The translations under genes were made by a program, and so were the position numbers. This document shows positions 1-9,538 of a DNA stretch of 54,916 nt, piece after piece. Source of the DNA: SAR92 bacterium MED-G29. GTDB lineage: Bacteria > Pseudomonadota > Gammaproteobacteria > Pseudomonadales > Porticoccaceae. The stretch is from assembly GCA_002457245.1 (NCBI GenBank), contig NTJY01000003.1, positions 1-54,916 on the forward strand, given 5' to 3'. Numbering within the stretch: the first letter of the stretch is position 1; each line of letters begins with the position of its first letter. The notes below the pieces were generated by a model. That model saw nothing but the letters and a program-made list of their open reading frames with translations, was not told the origin of the DNA and did not search any database.

Positions 1-1
1 A

Positions 2-106
2 GTTGAATTGATTCACCCAATTGCGATGGAAGATGGCTTGCGTTTTGCTATACGGGAAGGTGGTCGAACTGTTGGTGCAGGAGTCGTTGCTAAAATTATA
101 GAATGA
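2..106 (+). CDS. tuf: Elongation factor Tu, C-terminal end (partial)
   Basis: The window opens inside this gene; only the last 34 codons and a TGA stop are present. The residues ([20 protein letters not shown], then [10 protein letters not shown]) are the near-invariant end of domain 3 of EF-Tu, the GTPase that carries aminoacyl-tRNA to the ribosome. A tuf gene directly before the S10 operon is the usual gammaproteobacterial arrangement (rpsL-rpsG-fusA-tuf-rpsJ). An intrinsic terminator follows 20 bases downstream, so it ends its own transcription unit. Confidence 0.95.
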   Translation, partial: VELIHPIAMEDGLRFAIREGGRTVGAGVVAKIIE

Positions 107-125
107 TTTTAATGATCTAGATTCT

Positions 126-152
126 AAAGGGGCCTTATTGGCCCCTTTTCTT
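126..152 (+). terminator. Rho-independent terminator after tuf
   Basis: A perfect 9-bp stem (aaaggggcc, 5-base loop ttatt, ggccccttt) is followed by T-rich sequence. It lies between the tuf stop and the promoter of the ribosomal operon, and should separate the str operon from the S10 operon. Confidence 0.9.
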
Positions 153-221
153 TCAGCTCTGAAATCATAATGATCCTCTTTGTTAGTAGAGCAAAAAAAT
201 AAGTTATCACGGTTTAATTGC

Positions 222-250
222 TTGACAGTTGTGGGGTGCGGCTCTAGAAT
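222..250 (+). promoter_or_regulatory. Sigma-70 promoter of the S10 operon
   Basis: TTGACA at 222-227 and TAGAAT at 245-250 are separated by exactly 17 bases. The bases after the -10 (tcgcgctcc, 251-259) form a GC-rich discriminator of the kind found at promoters for ribosomal components that respond to ppGpp. The transcript would carry a leader of about 75 nt before rpsJ. In E. coli that leader is the site of L4 feedback; I could not fold a convincing equivalent here by eye. Confidence 0.85.
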
Positions 251-331
251 TCGCGCTCCTTTTCAGGGGCTGGTGTTTACGAGTTATCGCATCAGGCTTA
301 TAAGTAGAAAAAATAGCGGAGTTTCGGGTAC

Positions 332-643
332 ATGCAAAACCAAAGTATTAGGATTCGTCTCAAAGCATTCGATCATAAATTGATTGATTCCTCTACCCAG
401 GAAATTGTTGAGACGGCACGGCGAACAGGAGCTCAGATTCGCGGGCCTATCCCTCTGCCAACTCGAAAGGAAAGATTCACAATATTGATTTCACCGCACG
501 TAAACAAAGATGCTCGAGATCAGTATGAGATTCGAACCCATAAGCGTTTGATCGATATTGTGGAGCCAACTGAGAAAACAGTTGATGCATTGATGAAGCT
601 AAATCTTGCAGCAGGCGTAGAGGTTCAAATAAGCCTAAGCTGA
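332..643 (+). CDS. rpsJ: 30S ribosomal protein S10
   Basis: This 103-residue protein matches S10 over its whole length (start [39 protein letters not shown] in the middle), the same length as E. coli S10. S10 sits in the 30S head; in E. coli it also forms the NusB-S10 antitermination complex. It is the first gene of the S10 operon, 82 bases after the -10 element. The ATG has ggag about 10 bases upstream. A minus-strand reading frame over its 3' half is a shadow. Confidence 0.97.
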   Translation: MQNQSIRIRLKAFDHKLIDSSTQEIVETARRTGAQIRGPIPLPTRKERFTILISPHVNKDARDQYEIRTHKRLIDIVEPTEKTVDALMKLNLAAGVEVQISLS

Positions 644-747
644 TTATTTCTGTCCGGTGAATTTGCATTGGATGCGTATGATAGTGTAACGCCCTGAAAT
701 TGGCGGCCGTAGCGGGTAAAAGCCCCGTACACGTGAGAGGTTATAAA

Positions 748-1383
748 ATGAGAATAGGTATTGTCGGCCGCAAGTGCGGAATGACTCGTATTTTTACCGA
801 TGAGGGAGCTTCAGTTCCTGTAACAGTTATCGAAGCGTCCCCAAACCACGTCACTCAAATAAAGTCCGTGGAAACTGACGGTTATTCTGCTGTTCAGGTT
901 ACCACAGGGTTCAAAAAGTCTTCCCGCGTTTCAAAGCCCCAAGCCGGAGAGTTTGCTAAAGCAGGCGTTGAAGCTGGTCGAGGTCATTGGGAGTTCCGAT
1001 CAGACGATTCCGATGAGGCGTTCGAAGTAGGTAGTGCCATCACTGTAGAGCGTTTTGAGCAGGGTCAGAAAGTCGATGTTACTGGTACGTCTAAAGGAAA
1101 GGGTTTTCAGGGCGGTGTTAAGCGTTGGAACTTTAGTATGCAAGATGCAACCCATGGTAATTCAATTTCCCACCGGTCCAATGGATCGATTGGTCAGAAT
1201 CAGACTCCGGGACGAGTTTTCAAAGGCAAAAAAATGAGTGGTCAGATGGGTAATGCTCAAGTAACTACGCAGAATTTGGAAATCGTCCGTGTTGATGCAG
1301 AGAGAAATCTTTTGTTAATTAAAGGCGCCGTTCCAGGTGCTCCTGGCGGTGATATTATCGTTCGTCCAGCAGTTAAGGCTTAA
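748..1383 (+). CDS. rplC: 50S ribosomal protein L3
   Basis: L3 is one of the first proteins to assemble on 23S rRNA and has a long loop near the peptidyl-transferase centre. The protein is 211 residues (E. coli 209). It begins [16 protein letters not shown] and contains the loop [10 protein letters not shown], whose Gln is the usual target of the methyltransferase PrmB. I chose ATG 748, which has gagagg 7 bases upstream. The frame stays open to a TTG at 700, but that adds 16 residues absent from the family. The protein extends almost to rplD. Confidence 0.97.
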   Translation: MRIGIVGRKCGMTRIFTDEGASVPVTVIEASPNHVTQIKSVETDGYSAVQVTTGFKKSSRVSKPQAGEFAKAGVEAGRGHWEFRSDDSDEAFEVGSAITVERFEQGQKVDVTGTSKGKGFQGGVKRWNFSMQDATHGNSISHRSNGSIGQNQTPGRVFKGKKMSGQMGNAQVTTQNLEIVRVDAERNLLLIKGAVPGAPGGDIIVRPAVKA

Positions 1384-1394
1384 GGGGAGTGTCC

Positions 1395-2009
1395 ATGGAA
1401 TTAGCAATCGCCACACCCAAGGGTAACAAAGGAACAGTAGAAGTCTCTGAGGCTGCTTTTGGTATTGATTTCAATCATGATCTTGTCCATCAGGCAGTCG
1501 TAGCCTTTCTAGCAGGATCCCGACAGGGTACAAGAGCTCAAAAGAACCGCTCGGCGGTTTCAGGTGGAGGGCGAAAACCCTTTCGGCAGAAGGGAACAGG
1601 ACGTGCTCGAGCAGGAACCATTCGTGGTCCAATTTGGAGAGGAGGCGGTGTAACCTTCGCTGCTCAACCTCAGGATCATACCCAGAAGCTTAACAAAAAG
1701 ATGTATCGTTCTGCGATGAGATCAATTGTCTCAGAACTTGCTCGACAAGAGAGGCTAGTAGTTGTCAAAGACTTTGATGTCAAGGAGCCTAAGACTAAAG
1801 GATTAATTGCTAAATTGTCTGAGTACGGTTTGCAGGAGGCTTTAATTGTTACAGAAGATGTGAGCGAGAATCTATACCTCTCCTCACGAAATCTTCACAA
1901 AGTCGATGTCAGGGATGTCGCAGCGATCGACCCAGTTAGTTTAATCAATTCAGATAAAGTTGTGGTGACTATCGCGGCGCTCAAAAAAATTGAGGAGATT
2001 TTGGTATGA
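1395..2009 (+). CDS. rplD: 50S ribosomal protein L4
   Basis: L4 binds 23S rRNA domain I and lines the nascent-peptide exit tunnel; in E. coli it also represses the S10 operon through the mRNA leader. The product is 204 residues (E. coli 201). The basic tunnel loop is recognisable ([19 protein letters not shown], around residue 65). ATG 1395 has aaggggag just upstream and gives the family's start MELAIATP; an in-frame GTG at 1389 falls on that ribosome-binding site. Its TGA overlaps the rplW start by 4 bases (ATGA), implying translational coupling. Confidence 0.97.
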   Translation: MELAIATPKGNKGTVEVSEAAFGIDFNHDLVHQAVVAFLAGSRQGTRAQKNRSAVSGGGRKPFRQKGTGRARAGTIRGPIWRGGGVTFAAQPQDHTQKLNKKMYRSAMRSIVSELARQERLVVVKDFDVKEPKTKGLIAKLSEYGLQEALIVTEDVSENLYLSSRNLHKVDVRDVAAIDPVSLINSDKVVVTIAALKKIEEILV

Positions 2010-2302
2010 ATCAAGAGCGACTCTTCAAGGTGCTTTTAGGGCCCCATATCACTGAGAAATCAGCTATGGCCTCTGGCGATGCTGCTCAAGTAGTTTTCAA
2101 GGTCTCAACAAGCGCAAATAAGTTGGAAATTCGGAAAGCTGTTGAACAGTTATTTGAAGTTCAAGTGGACGATGTCCGTGTTGTAAATATGAAAGGCAAG
2201 TCTCGTCGCACCAAGACAGGAATGGGTCAGCGTAGCGATTGGAAGAAGGCCTATGTTCGACTGGCGGAAGGTCAAGATATTGACTTTTCAGTAGCGGAGT
2301 AA
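2006..2302 (+). CDS. rplW: 50S ribosomal protein L23
   Basis: This 98-residue protein is L23, which sits beside the polypeptide exit and docks trigger factor, SRP and the SecY translocon. The signature region [13 protein letters not shown] lies at residues 9-21, and the [18 protein letters not shown] segment near residue 70 is the 23S rRNA-binding extension. Length equals the family norm (about 100). The start codon overlaps the rplD stop, so translation is probably coupled. The next gene, rplB, follows after 10 bases. Confidence 0.97.
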   Translation: MNQERLFKVLLGPHITEKSAMASGDAAQVVFKVSTSANKLEIRKAVEQLFEVQVDDVRVVNMKGKSRRTKTGMGQRSDWKKAYVRLAEGQDIDFSVAE

Positions 2303-2312
2303 GGGGTTACTC

Positions 2313-3134
2313 ATGGCAGTTATTAAAAGAAAACCAACTTCCCCGGGGCGACGATTTGTTGTAAGCGTTGTCAATCCTGATTTGCATAAAGGAGCTCCCC
2401 ACGGACCACTTCTAGCGCCAAAAAAGCGATCTGGAGGGCGAAATAGTGGCGGACGTATTACGGTTCGTCATATTGGTGGAGGTCATAAGCAACACTATAG
2501 GATCATTGATTTTAAAAGGAATAAAGACGGAGTCCCAGCAAAAGTTGAAAGACTTGAGTACGACCCTAATAGATCAGCGCACATAGCGTTGTTGTGTTAC
2601 GCAGACGGAGAGAGAAGGTACATTATTGCTCCGAAAGGTGTCGCAGCTGGAGATACTATTGTTTCAGGTGAAAACGCGCCAATTAAAGTGGGTAACAGTC
2701 TGCCTTTGAGGAAGATTCCAGTTGGATCTGTTGTCCACTGCGTTGAGATGAAGGTAGGAAAAGGAGCTCAAATAGCCCGAAGTGCTGCAGCCTCCGTCCA
2801 GCTTGTAGCTCGGGAAGACGCATATGCTACTGTCCGTTTGCGAAGTGGGGAAATGAGACGACTTCCAATCGATTGTCGAGCTACGCTTGGCGAAGTTTGC
2901 AATAGTGAGCATAGCTTGCGCTCTTTAGGGAAGGCTGGTGCCTCAAGATGGCGTGGAGTTCGCCCCACAGTTCGAGGTGTGGCAATGAATCCGGTCGATC
3001 ACCCTCACGGAGGTGGAGAAGGTCGAACCTCGGGCGGAAGACATCCTGTGTCCCCTTGGGGGATGCCCACAAAAGGGTACAAGACTCGAAAGAATAAGCG
3101 TACTGATAAGTATATAATCCGTCGCCGCAAGTAG
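2313..3134 (+). CDS. rplB: 50S ribosomal protein L2
   Basis: L2 is essential for subunit association and supports the peptidyl-transferase centre. The 273-residue product has the same length as E. coli L2. It carries the C-terminal segment [20 protein letters not shown], which contains the histidine linked to peptidyl transfer, and ends in the basic tail YIIRRRK. ATG 2313 is preceded by aaggggtt. Several long minus-strand frames overlap this gene; they are shadows of its codon pattern. Confidence 0.98.
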   Translation: MAVIKRKPTSPGRRFVVSVVNPDLHKGAPHGPLLAPKKRSGGRNSGGRITVRHIGGGHKQHYRIIDFKRNKDGVPAKVERLEYDPNRSAHIALLCYADGERRYIIAPKGVAAGDTIVSGENAPIKVGNSLPLRKIPVGSVVHCVEMKVGKGAQIARSAAASVQLVAREDAYATVRLRSGEMRRLPIDCRATLGEVCNSEHSLRSLGKAGASRWRGVRPTVRGVAMNPVDHPHGGGEGRTSGGRHPVSPWGMPTKGYKTRKNKRTDKYIIRRRK

Positions 3135-3168
3135 TCGTCGACTTAATAATTTTAAGAGGATAGCAAAC

Positions 3169-3444
3169 GTGCCACGCTCTCTAAAGAAAGGACCATTTAT
3201 AGATCTCCATCTCGCAAAGAAGGTAGAGGCGGCGGTCGCTAACAATGAGCGAAGACCTATCAAAACTTGGTCCAGACGCTCTATGATTTTGCCTGACATG
3301 GTTGGGTTGACTATTGCGATCCATAACGGACGCCAGCATATTCCTGTCTCAATTAACGAGGAAATGGTGGGTCATAAATTAGGAGAGTTTTCTCCTACTC
3401 GTACTTATCGCGGTCATGCTGCGGACAAAAAAGCCAAACGTTAA
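3169..3444 (+). CDS. rpsS: 30S ribosomal protein S19
   Basis: S19 forms a head complex with S13 and contacts the A-site finger and the tRNA. The 91-residue protein starts [20 protein letters not shown] and includes [14 protein letters not shown] and the C-terminal [11 protein letters not shown], all typical. The start codon is GTG at 3169, with aagagga 9 bases upstream; no ATG is available at this position. The 34-base gap to rplB contains only the ribosome-binding site. Confidence 0.97.
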   Translation: MPRSLKKGPFIDLHLAKKVEAAVANNERRPIKTWSRRSMILPDMVGLTIAIHNGRQHIPVSINEEMVGHKLGEFSPTRTYRGHAADKKAKR

Positions 3445-3474
3445 GTTTGGTTTGGTTGAAAGAGGTAGTTTATT

Positions 3475-3807
3475 GTGGAAGTAGTAGCTAAATTAAAAGG
3501 CGCCCGAATGTCGGCACAGAAGGCTAGGCTGGTAGCGGATCAGATCCGAGGTAGGTCTGTAGAGTCTGCGCTTGAGATATTACAATTCAGCACGAAGAAA
3601 GGGGCTGATATCATAAAAAAGGTGCTGGAATCAGCGATAGCAAATGCTGAGCATAATGATGGGGCTGATGTCGATGAGCTTAAAGTTTCCACAATTTTTG
3701 TTGATGAAGGTATGACCATGAAGCGCATTAAGCCTCGCGCGAAAGGTCGTGCAGATAGAATTTTTAAACGTAGCTGTCATATCACAGTTAAAGTCGCTGA
3801 AAAGTAA
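3475..3807 (+). CDS. rplV: 50S ribosomal protein L22
   Basis: L22 reaches into the exit tunnel through a beta-hairpin and touches all six domains of 23S rRNA. The product is 110 residues, the same as E. coli. Hallmarks are [17 protein letters not shown] at residues 10-26 and the hairpin loop [18 protein letters not shown] near residue 80, the region altered in macrolide-resistant mutants elsewhere; it looks wild type here. The start is GTG (3475), with agaggta upstream. Confidence 0.97.
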   Translation: MEVVAKLKGARMSAQKARLVADQIRGRSVESALEILQFSTKKGADIIKKVLESAIANAEHNDGADVDELKVSTIFVDEGMTMKRIKPRAKGRADRIFKRSCHITVKVAEK

Positions 3808-3831
3808 AATTTAGGTTCGGGAGACCACGTA

Positions 3832-4509
3832 ATGGGTCAAAAAGTTCATCCAACCGGTATCCGTCTTGGGATAGTTAAGAAGCATAGCTCTACCTGGTAT
3901 GCCGGTAACAAAGACTATGCTGATAAGCTGAATCAAGATTTAGCTGTGAGAGCGTTCATTCAAAAGCAACTGTCTCATGCGTCAGTTAGTAGAATTGACA
4001 TTGAGCGACCGTCAGATAGTGCGAGGATCACGATCCATACAGCCCGACCAGGGATCGTTATTGGCAAGAAGGGTGAAGATGTAGAACGTTTAAGAAATGA
4101 TATTGGCAAAGTAATGGGTTGTTCAGTCAATATCAATATCGAAGAAATTCGAAAGCCCGATCTTGACGCGACTTTGGTTGGTCAAAATGTGGCTCAGCAG
4201 CTAGAACGTAGAGTGATGTTTAGGCGAGCAATGAAGCGTGCGGTTCAAAATGCCATGCGTGGGGGAGCTTTGGGCGTAAAAATTCAGGTAGGTGGTCGAT
4301 TGGGCGGAGCAGAGATTGCCCGTTCTGAGTGGTATCGGGAAGGTCGAGTACCTCTTCATACCTTGAGGGCGGATATAGATTATGCGTCTTCTGAAGCGAA
4401 CACTACCTATGGAATTATTGGTGTTAAGGTCTGGATTTTTAAAGGGGAAGTTCTGGGTGGTGAGGAGCCTGGTCAGGCGCCTGCTAAAGAAAAACGAAGT
4501 AAGAATTAA
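3832..4509 (+). CDS. rpsC: 30S ribosomal protein S3
   Basis: S3 forms part of the mRNA entry pore and its helicase activity. The 225-residue protein begins [20 protein letters not shown]. It has an N-terminal KH domain with the GxxG segment [10 protein letters not shown] at about residues 75-84 and a C-terminal S3 domain with [16 protein letters not shown]. It is slightly shorter than the E. coli protein (233) only in the disordered tail, which here ends in a Lys-rich KEKRSKN. It precedes rplP by 21 bases. Confidence 0.97.
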   Translation: MGQKVHPTGIRLGIVKKHSSTWYAGNKDYADKLNQDLAVRAFIQKQLSHASVSRIDIERPSDSARITIHTARPGIVIGKKGEDVERLRNDIGKVMGCSVNINIEEIRKPDLDATLVGQNVAQQLERRVMFRRAMKRAVQNAMRGGALGVKIQVGGRLGGAEIARSEWYREGRVPLHTLRADIDYASSEANTTYGIIGVKVWIFKGEVLGGEEPGQAPAKEKRSKN

Positions 4510-4530
4510 GTGAGAGAAGGGTAAAGCGAA

Positions 4531-4944
4531 ATGCTGCAACCGAAACGTACAAAATTCCGCAAAATGCACAAAGGGCGCAATAGAGGCCTTGCACAGCGTG
4601 GTAGCAAAGTTAGCTTTGGTGAGTTTGGTCTCAAGGCGTCGGGTCGTGGTCGGTTGACAGCTAGACAGATTGAGGCAGCTCGACGAGCAATGACGCGGCA
4701 CATTAAACGTGGTGGAAAGATTTGGATTCGAGTGTTTCCAGATAAGCCGATAACTAATAAGCCCTTGGAAGTCAGAATGGGTAAGGGTAAAGGTAATGTA
4801 GAGTATTGGGTGGCGCTGGTTCAGCCAGGAAAGGTCCTTTACGAGATGGAAGGTGTCAGTGAGGAGTTGGCTCGCGAAGCCTTTGCGCTAGGGGCAGCGA
4901 AATTACCCATCTCCACAACTTTTGTTAAACGGACGGTAATGTGA
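4531..4944 (+). CDS. rplP: 50S ribosomal protein L16
   Basis: L16 helps position the A-site tRNA. The 137-residue product starts [20 protein letters not shown] and contains the conserved motif [20 protein letters not shown], one Arg of which is the target of the hydroxylase RoxA (YcfD) in E. coli. Length matches the family (136). The stop TGA lies two bases before the rpmC start. The minus-strand frame across its 5' end is a shadow. Confidence 0.97.
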   Translation: MLQPKRTKFRKMHKGRNRGLAQRGSKVSFGEFGLKASGRGRLTARQIEAARRAMTRHIKRGGKIWIRVFPDKPITNKPLEVRMGKGKGNVEYWVALVQPGKVLYEMEGVSEELAREAFALGAAKLPISTTFVKRTVM

Positions 4945-4946
4945 AT

Positions 4947-5138
4947 ATGAAAGCAAGCGAGTTAAGAGAAAAGTCTGTCGCCGAGCTTCAGTCAGCTTTA
5001 GGCGATGAACTTAAGCAGCAGTTTAAATTGCGCATGCAGAGTTCTACTGGACAACTTAATGAGAGCCACTTAGTTAAGGCTACACGCAGAAATATTGCAA
5101 GAATTAAGACCATTATGGCCCAGAAGGCTGGAGATTAA
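4947..5138 (+). CDS. rpmC: 50S ribosomal protein L29
   Basis: This 63-residue protein is a two-helix L29, which lies next to L23 at the tunnel exit. It begins [15 protein letters not shown] and contains the family core [21 protein letters not shown] place the start at ATG 4947. A GTG at 4941 overlaps the rplP stop and would add only two residues (M-N). The length then equals E. coli L29 exactly. rpsQ follows after two bases. Confidence 0.96.
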   Translation: MKASELREKSVAELQSALGDELKQQFKLRMQSSTGQLNESHLVKATRRNIARIKTIMAQKAGD

Positions 5139-5140
5139 AG

Positions 5141-5407
5141 ATGTCAGAGATAAAGACTAGTTCCAGAACACTGAGTGGTCGTATTGTCAGTGATAAGATG
5201 GATAAGACTATAACGGTATTGGTAGAGCGGCGCGTGAAACATCCTGTTTACGGTAAGATTTTAACTAAGTCGTCTAAAATTAAAGCTCATGATGATAGTA
5301 ACGATGCCAGCATGGGTGATTTAGTAACTATCGCCGAGTGCCGTCCTGTCTCTAAAGATAAGGCATGGAAATTAATTAACATTGATGAGCGTGCTACGGC
5401 AGAGTAA
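5141..5407 (+). CDS. rpsQ: 30S ribosomal protein S17
   Basis: S17 is a primary 16S rRNA-binding protein with an OB fold, needed early in 30S assembly. The 88-residue product includes [20 protein letters not shown] and [19 protein letters not shown], both diagnostic. The length is within the family range (E. coli 84). Its start lies two bases after the rpmC stop, typical of this densely packed operon. Confidence 0.97.
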   Translation: MSEIKTSSRTLSGRIVSDKMDKTITVLVERRVKHPVYGKILTKSSKIKAHDDSNDASMGDLVTIAECRPVSKDKAWKLINIDERATAE

Positions 5408-5439
5408 AGCTGTAGATATAACGGGTTTGGGGAAAGGAA

Positions 5440-5808
5440 ATGATTCAAACAGAAAGCTATCTTGACGTAGCGGATAACAGTGGCGCTCGACGCGTAATGT
5501 GTATCAAGGTCTTGGGTGGTTCACATAGGCGTTACGCAAGAGTAGGTGACATTATTAAGGTTACTGTAAAAGAAGCCATTCCCCGAGGTAAGGTTAAAAA
5601 AGGGCAGGTGATGAGTGCGGTAGTGGTTCGAACAAAAAAAGGACTGCGTCGACAAGATGGAAGTCTTATTAAGTTTGATGATAATGCCGCGGTTCTATTA
5701 AATGCTAGCCTGGCACCTGTAGGTACGCGTATTTTTGGACCCGTCACTCGAGAACTTCGGACTGAGCGGTTCATGAGAATTATCTCTTTAGCACCAGAAG
5801 TGCTTTAA
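5440..5808 (+). CDS. rplN: 50S ribosomal protein L14
   Basis: L14 contacts the 30S subunit through bridge B5 and B8 and is the docking site for the silencing factor RsfS. The 122-residue protein starts [20 protein letters not shown] and ends in [22 protein letters not shown], which is the family signature at both ends. Length agrees with E. coli (123). The first gene of the classical spc operon, it is preceded by a 32-base gap with ggaaagg and no visible promoter. Confidence 0.97.
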   Translation: MIQTESYLDVADNSGARRVMCIKVLGGSHRRYARVGDIIKVTVKEAIPRGKVKKGQVMSAVVVRTKKGLRRQDGSLIKFDDNAAVLLNASLAPVGTRIFGPVTRELRTERFMRIISLAPEVL

Positions 5809-5822
5809 GCGAGGATTAAGGA

Positions 5823-6146
5823 ATGGCAATGCTAAAAATTAAGCGTGACGATGAAGTGGTCGTCATAGCTGGGAAAGACAAAGGAAAGCGTGGGAAGGTG
5901 CTCAAAGTGCTCGAAGACAATCGAATTATTGTCTCTGGAGTGCAGATGATAAAGAAGCATCAAAAGCCAAATCCTAATGCTGGAACTCCCGGCGGGATAA
6001 TTGAAAGAGAAGCTCCTATACAGGTTTCGAATGTTGCTCTTTTCAATGCGTCGACCAACAAGGGCGATCGCGTTGGTTTTAAGATTCAAGAGGATAATAC
6101 GAAAATTCGTATCTTTAAGTCCAGTGGCGAAGCAGTCGACGCTTGA
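5823..6146 (+). CDS. rplX: 50S ribosomal protein L24
   Basis: L24 is an assembly-initiator protein near the exit tunnel with a KOW motif. The 107-residue product carries [16 protein letters not shown] (KOW, residues 14-30) and [19 protein letters not shown], as in E. coli L24 (104 residues). The start [12 protein letters not shown] at ATG 5823 has gaggattaagga upstream. It lies between rplN and rplE as expected. The long minus-strand frame over it is a shadow. Confidence 0.96.
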   Translation: MAMLKIKRDDEVVVIAGKDKGKRGKVLKVLEDNRIIVSGVQMIKKHQKPNPNAGTPGGIIEREAPIQVSNVALFNASTNKGDRVGFKIQEDNTKIRIFKSSGEAVDA

Positions 6147-6163
6147 GAGAATAGGAAAACGTA

Positions 6164-6703
6164 ATGGCAAGGTTGAAAGAAGTTTATAAAAAAGAATTGG
6201 TACCCAAGCTAAAGCAAGAGCTTGGACTGGCCAATGTAATGGAGGTGCCCCGCATCACTAAGATCACCCTGAATATGGGTGTTGGTGAGGCAATTGGTGA
6301 TAAAAAGGCTCTTGAAAATGCGGTGTCAGATCTCACTCTAATTTCAGCACAGAAGCCCATCATAAATAACGCTAGGAAGTCTATTGCAGGCTTTAAAGTT
6401 CGTCAGGGTTGGCCTATTGGGACAAAAGTAACGCTGAGATCCGATCGAATGTATGAGTTTTTAGAAAGACTTGTTGGTATTGCTATACCCCGTATCCGGG
6501 ATTTTCGAGGAATTAGCCCAAAGCAGTTTGATGGGCGAGGAAACTTCTCAATGGGAGTAACAGAGCAAATTATTTTTCCAGAAATTGATTATGAAAAAAT
6601 TGATAAGTTGAGGGGTTTGGATATAACAATTACGACTACTGCACGAAATGATGACGAAGGCCGAGCTTTGCTTAGAGCCTTTAATTTCCCGTTAAAAGGT
6701 TGA
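6164..6703 (+). CDS. rplE: 50S ribosomal protein L5
   Basis: L5 belongs to the 5S rRNP with L18 and contacts P-site tRNA. The 179 residues equal E. coli L5 in length. Family segments are [20 protein letters not shown] at about residues 20-40 and [32 protein letters not shown] sequence near residue 125. In E. coli the rplE start region is the S8 repressor site for the spc operon; I did not identify the equivalent structure here. Confidence 0.97.
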   Translation: MARLKEVYKKELVPKLKQELGLANVMEVPRITKITLNMGVGEAIGDKKALENAVSDLTLISAQKPIINNARKSIAGFKVRQGWPIGTKVTLRSDRMYEFLERLVGIAIPRIRDFRGISPKQFDGRGNFSMGVTEQIIFPEIDYEKIDKLRGLDITITTTARNDDEGRALLRAFNFPLKG

Positions 6704-6715
6704 GGACATAGATTA

Positions 6716-7021
6716 ATGGCCAAGGTATCGATGGTACAGCGCGAACATAAACGCGCAAAGACAGTAGCAAAGTTTGCTGTCAAACGCGCAGCGCTCAAAG
6801 CTGTGATACATAGTGTTGAGGCATCAGACGAAGATCGCTGGAATGCTCAGCAAGCGCTACAAAAATTGCCACGTGATGCTAGTCCGGTTCGTCAACGAAA
6901 TCGTTGTCGAGTCACTGGTCGTCCGCACGGTGTTTACAGAAAGTTTGGCTTGTGTCGAAACAAGCTCCGCGAGTCAGCTATGCGTGGAGAGGTTCCGGGA
7001 TTAGTTAAAGCAAGTTGGTAG
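6716..7021 (+). CDS. rpsN: 30S ribosomal protein S14 (zinc-free, C-minus type)
   Basis: S14 is a late-assembling head protein. The product has 101 residues, the long form (E. coli S14 is 101). It lacks the CxxC...CxxC zinc finger of the short form: the region aligned with it reads [20 protein letters not shown] and has a single Cys there plus one in the next helix. This is the normal operonic type in Gammaproteobacteria. It precedes rpsH by 18 bases. Confidence 0.96.
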   Translation: MAKVSMVQREHKRAKTVAKFAVKRAALKAVIHSVEASDEDRWNAQQALQKLPRDASPVRQRNRCRVTGRPHGVYRKFGLCRNKLRESAMRGEVPGLVKASW

Positions 7022-7039
7022 ATTGAGGAGCCAAACGAA

Positions 7040-7432
7040 ATGAGTATGCAAGATCCTATTTCAGATATGTTAACGCGCATTCGTAATGCGCATCACCGTA
7101 GTATGCCTGAGGTGGCTATGCCTTCCTCTAAGCTTAAAGCTTCAGTGGCGAAGGTATTGGAGGATGAGGGCTACATTAGCGGGTTTAGTGTGAGTGAGGA
7201 AATTAAGCCGACTTTGACAGTTGCATTAAAGTACTTTGATGGTAAGCCTGTTATTGAGGAAATTTCTCGAACTAGCAAGCCAAGTCTCAGAGTTTATATG
7301 GGTTCTAATGATCTGCCTAAGGTTCGAAGTGGTCTTGGAATCGCTATTATTTCAACAAGTCAAGGTGTGATGACTGATCGAGCGGCCAGAACGGCTGGCA
7401 TCGGCGGTGAAGTACTTTGCACAGTATTTTGA
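7040..7432 (+). CDS. rpsH: 30S ribosomal protein S8
   Basis: S8 binds helix 21 of 16S rRNA and, in E. coli, represses the spc operon. The 130-residue product starts [18 protein letters not shown] and has the C-terminal signature [20 protein letters not shown] at about residues 98-117. The length matches the family. It is spaced 12 bases from rplF. Confidence 0.97.
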   Translation: MSMQDPISDMLTRIRNAHHRSMPEVAMPSSKLKASVAKVLEDEGYISGFSVSEEIKPTLTVALKYFDGKPVIEEISRTSKPSLRVYMGSNDLPKVRSGLGIAIISTSQGVMTDRAARTAGIGGEVLCTVF

Positions 7433-7444
7433 TAGGAACTAGAA

Positions 7445-7978
7445 ATGTCTAGAGTTGCAAATAATCCAGTTGAAGTGCCCAGCGGTGTTGAAGTTACGCT
7501 AGGAGAGACTGAGATTTCAGTTAAAGGAGCCAAAGGGACCCTGGCAATGTCAGTAAACGGGCAGGTAGAGATTGTTCATAATGATAATGTTTTAACTTTC
7601 TCAGCTCGTTCAACAGACAAGTTTGCCAAGGCAATGTCTGGTACCACGCGATCATTGGTGAATAATATGGTCACCGGAGTCTCTCAGGGATTTGAAAAAA
7701 AACTTGATCTTGTTGGAGTTGGTTATCGAGCACAAGTCCAAGGATCCAAAATCAATTTGACTTTAGGATTCTCTCATCCAGTTGTTTATGAGCTGCCTGC
7801 TGGCGTTACAGCTGAAACTCCTAGTCAGACTGAGGTGCTAATCAAGTCTGTAGATAAACAAAAATTGGGCCAGGTCGCTGCTGAAATCCGAGCTTTCCGC
7901 CCACCAGAGCCTTACAAAGGTAAAGGGGTTAGGATATCTGGTGAGTATATAAGACGAAAAGAAGCCAAGAAGAAGTAA
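7445..7978 (+). CDS. rplF: 50S ribosomal protein L6
   Basis: L6 lies at the base of the L7/L12 stalk near the sarcin-ricin loop. The 177 residues equal E. coli L6. Two repeated domains are visible; the second ends in [20 protein letters not shown], the most conserved L6 stretch, followed by RRKEAKKK. The ATG 7445 has aggaac just upstream. Confidence 0.97.
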   Translation: MSRVANNPVEVPSGVEVTLGETEISVKGAKGTLAMSVNGQVEIVHNDNVLTFSARSTDKFAKAMSGTTRSLVNNMVTGVSQGFEKKLDLVGVGYRAQVQGSKINLTLGFSHPVVYELPAGVTAETPSQTEVLIKSVDKQKLGQVAAEIRAFRPPEPYKGKGVRISGEYIRRKEAKKK

Positions 7979-7991
7979 CGGGATATTACTA

Positions 7992-8342
7992 ATGATAGAT
8001 AAAAAAGTTTCACGCCAACGTAGAGCTAAACGAGCTCGGATGAGGATTCGAGAACAAGGAGTTACTAGGTTGTGTGTTAATCGTACGCCACGACATATCT
8101 ATGCCCAGATTATTACTGGTGATGGAGATAGTGTTGTTGCTTCCGCCTCGACTCTTGAGAAGGATTTGCGATCTGGTAGTACTGGTAACATAGATGCGGC
8201 TTCGGTTGTGGGAAAATTAGTTGCTGAGCGTGCTGTTGCAGCAGGTGTGACCTCAGTTGCGTTTGATCGAAATGGATTTAAATATCATGGTCGTGTGAAA
8301 GCGCTGGCCGACGCCGCGCGTGAAGCCGGCCTAGAATTTTAA
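7992..8342 (+). CDS. rplR: 50S ribosomal protein L18
   Basis: L18 carries 5S rRNA into the 50S subunit together with L5. The 116-residue protein begins [20 protein letters not shown] and ends [18 protein letters not shown], with [17 protein letters not shown] as the diagnostic C-terminal motif. E. coli L18 is 117 residues. It is separated from rpsE by 12 bases. Confidence 0.97.
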   Translation: MIDKKVSRQRRAKRARMRIREQGVTRLCVNRTPRHIYAQIITGDGDSVVASASTLEKDLRSGSTGNIDAASVVGKLVAERAVAAGVTSVAFDRNGFKYHGRVKALADAAREAGLEF

Positions 8343-8354
8343 TAGGTAGATTAT

Positions 8355-8864
8355 ATGGCTCTTACAGATCAAAAAGATGCGTCCGCTGAAGGCATGATGG
8401 AGAAGCTAGTACAGGTTAATCGGGTAGCAAAAACGGTAAAAGGTGGAAGAATTTTTGGCTTTACTGCACTCACTGTGGTTGGTGATGGAAATGGCAAAGT
8501 AGGATTTGGTCGGGGGAAAGCGCGCGAGGTACCAATGGCGATTCAGAAAGCTATGGAGGCTGCTCGCAGGAACATGATTAATGTTGCGTTGGATGGAAAA
8601 ACCATCCAGTACCCAACGAAAGGAATCCATGCGGCATCAAAAATTTATATGCAGCCTGCGTCAGAGGGAACTGGGGTGATTGCTGGTGGTGCCATGCGCT
8701 CGGTTCTGGAATTAGCTGGCGTTCAAAATGTTTTAGCCAAGTGCTATGGCTCGACGAATCCAGTTAACGTTGTTAGAGCTACTTTTAAGGCTCTCGAGTC
8801 AATGAGCTCTCCAGATGACGTTGCCGCCAAGCGCGGGAAATCTGTAGATGAGATTCTCAATTAA
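8355..8864 (+). CDS. rpsE: 30S ribosomal protein S5
   Basis: S5 is part of the mRNA entry helicase and a fidelity centre. The 169-residue product has the N-terminal dsRBD-like domain with [20 protein letters not shown] at about residues 21-40, and the C-terminal domain with [21 protein letters not shown]. Length equals the family norm (E. coli 167). The following gap to rpmD (38 bases) is the longest within the spc segment before secY. Confidence 0.97.
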   Translation: MALTDQKDASAEGMMEKLVQVNRVAKTVKGGRIFGFTALTVVGDGNGKVGFGRGKAREVPMAIQKAMEAARRNMINVALDGKTIQYPTKGIHAASKIYMQPASEGTGVIAGGAMRSVLELAGVQNVLAKCYGSTNPVNVVRATFKALESMSSPDDVAAKRGKSVDEILN

Positions 8865-8902
8865 ATAACGTCAAACAAGCAAGATATTCATTGGATAAAA
8901 TC

Positions 8903-9097
8903 ATGGCAAAAGCGAAAGTGAGTAAAGTGAAGGTGACGCAAGTGAAAAGTGCTATCGGCCGCCTTAAGAATCATAAGGCCTGCCTGTCTGGATTAGGACT
9001 GCGTCGAATTGGACATACAGTCGAAGTCGAGGACACTCCGTCTGTTCGAGGAATGATTAATCAAATTAACTACTTGTTACAAGTAGAGGAAGCGTAA
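8903..9097 (+). CDS. rpmD: 50S ribosomal protein L30
   Basis: This small protein (64 residues; E. coli 59) has the L30 core [20 protein letters not shown] and [21 protein letters not shown] chose ATG 8903, giving [11 protein letters not shown]. The frame is open to a TTG at 8891 but four extra residues (MDKI) are not typical. The ribosome-binding site is weak (ggat about 7 bases upstream), so coupling to upstream translation is likely to matter. It abuts rplO with one base between. Confidence 0.93.
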   Translation: MAKAKVSKVKVTQVKSAIGRLKNHKACLSGLGLRRIGHTVEVEDTPSVRGMINQINYLLQVEEA

Positions 9098-9098
9098 T

Positions 9099-9533
9099 AT
9101 GCGACTCAATACCCTTAGTCCAGCTCCAGGACGAATAAAAGAAGCCAAACGCGCAGGGAGAGGTATTGGAAGCGGTTTGGGTAAGACCGGTGGTCGAGGG
9201 CACAAGGGCCAGAAGTCAAGGTCTGGAGGGACTGTACGGCCAGGTTTTGAAGGTGGACAAATGCCTTTACAGAAGCGCCTTCCAAAGTATGGGTTTACAT
9301 CTCGTCTGGCAGCCGTGACGGCAGAGATCCGTTTGTCTGAGCTAGGTCTAATAGAAGGAGATATTGTAGATATTGAATCTCTTCGGGCAGCCGGCTTAAT
9401 TAATAATAATATCTTACGCGCTAAAGTGTTTGCATCTGGAGAGTTGGTCAAGGCTGTTACTCTTAAAGGCGTTCGTGCGACAAAAGGTGCAATTGCAGCT
9501 ATTGAAGCAGCCGGTGGAAAGGTAGAAGAGTAG
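9099..9533 (+). CDS. rplO: 50S ribosomal protein L15
   Basis: L15 is a late-assembly protein with a long Gly/Arg-rich N-terminal extension through 23S rRNA. The 144 residues equal E. coli L15. The extension [20 protein letters not shown] and the core [18 protein letters not shown] are clear. The gene ends five bases before secY. A 190-residue minus-strand frame overlying it is a shadow of the Gly/Arg-rich codons. Confidence 0.97.
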   Translation: MRLNTLSPAPGRIKEAKRAGRGIGSGLGKTGGRGHKGQKSRSGGTVRPGFEGGQMPLQKRLPKYGFTSRLAAVTAEIRLSELGLIEGDIVDIESLRAAGLINNNILRAKVFASGELVKAVTLKGVRATKGAIAAIEAAGGKVEE

Positions 9534-9538
9534 ATAAG

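Noticed and set aside
2664..3299. Several minus-strand open frames of 63-118 codons over rplB and rpsS
   Set aside because: They lie wholly over conserved ribosomal genes, have no ribosome-binding sites and encode no recognisable protein; they are codon-pattern shadows.
4201..4701. 166-codon minus-strand frame over rpsC/rplP
   Set aside because: Entirely antisense to two conserved genes in a tightly packed operon, low-complexity product.
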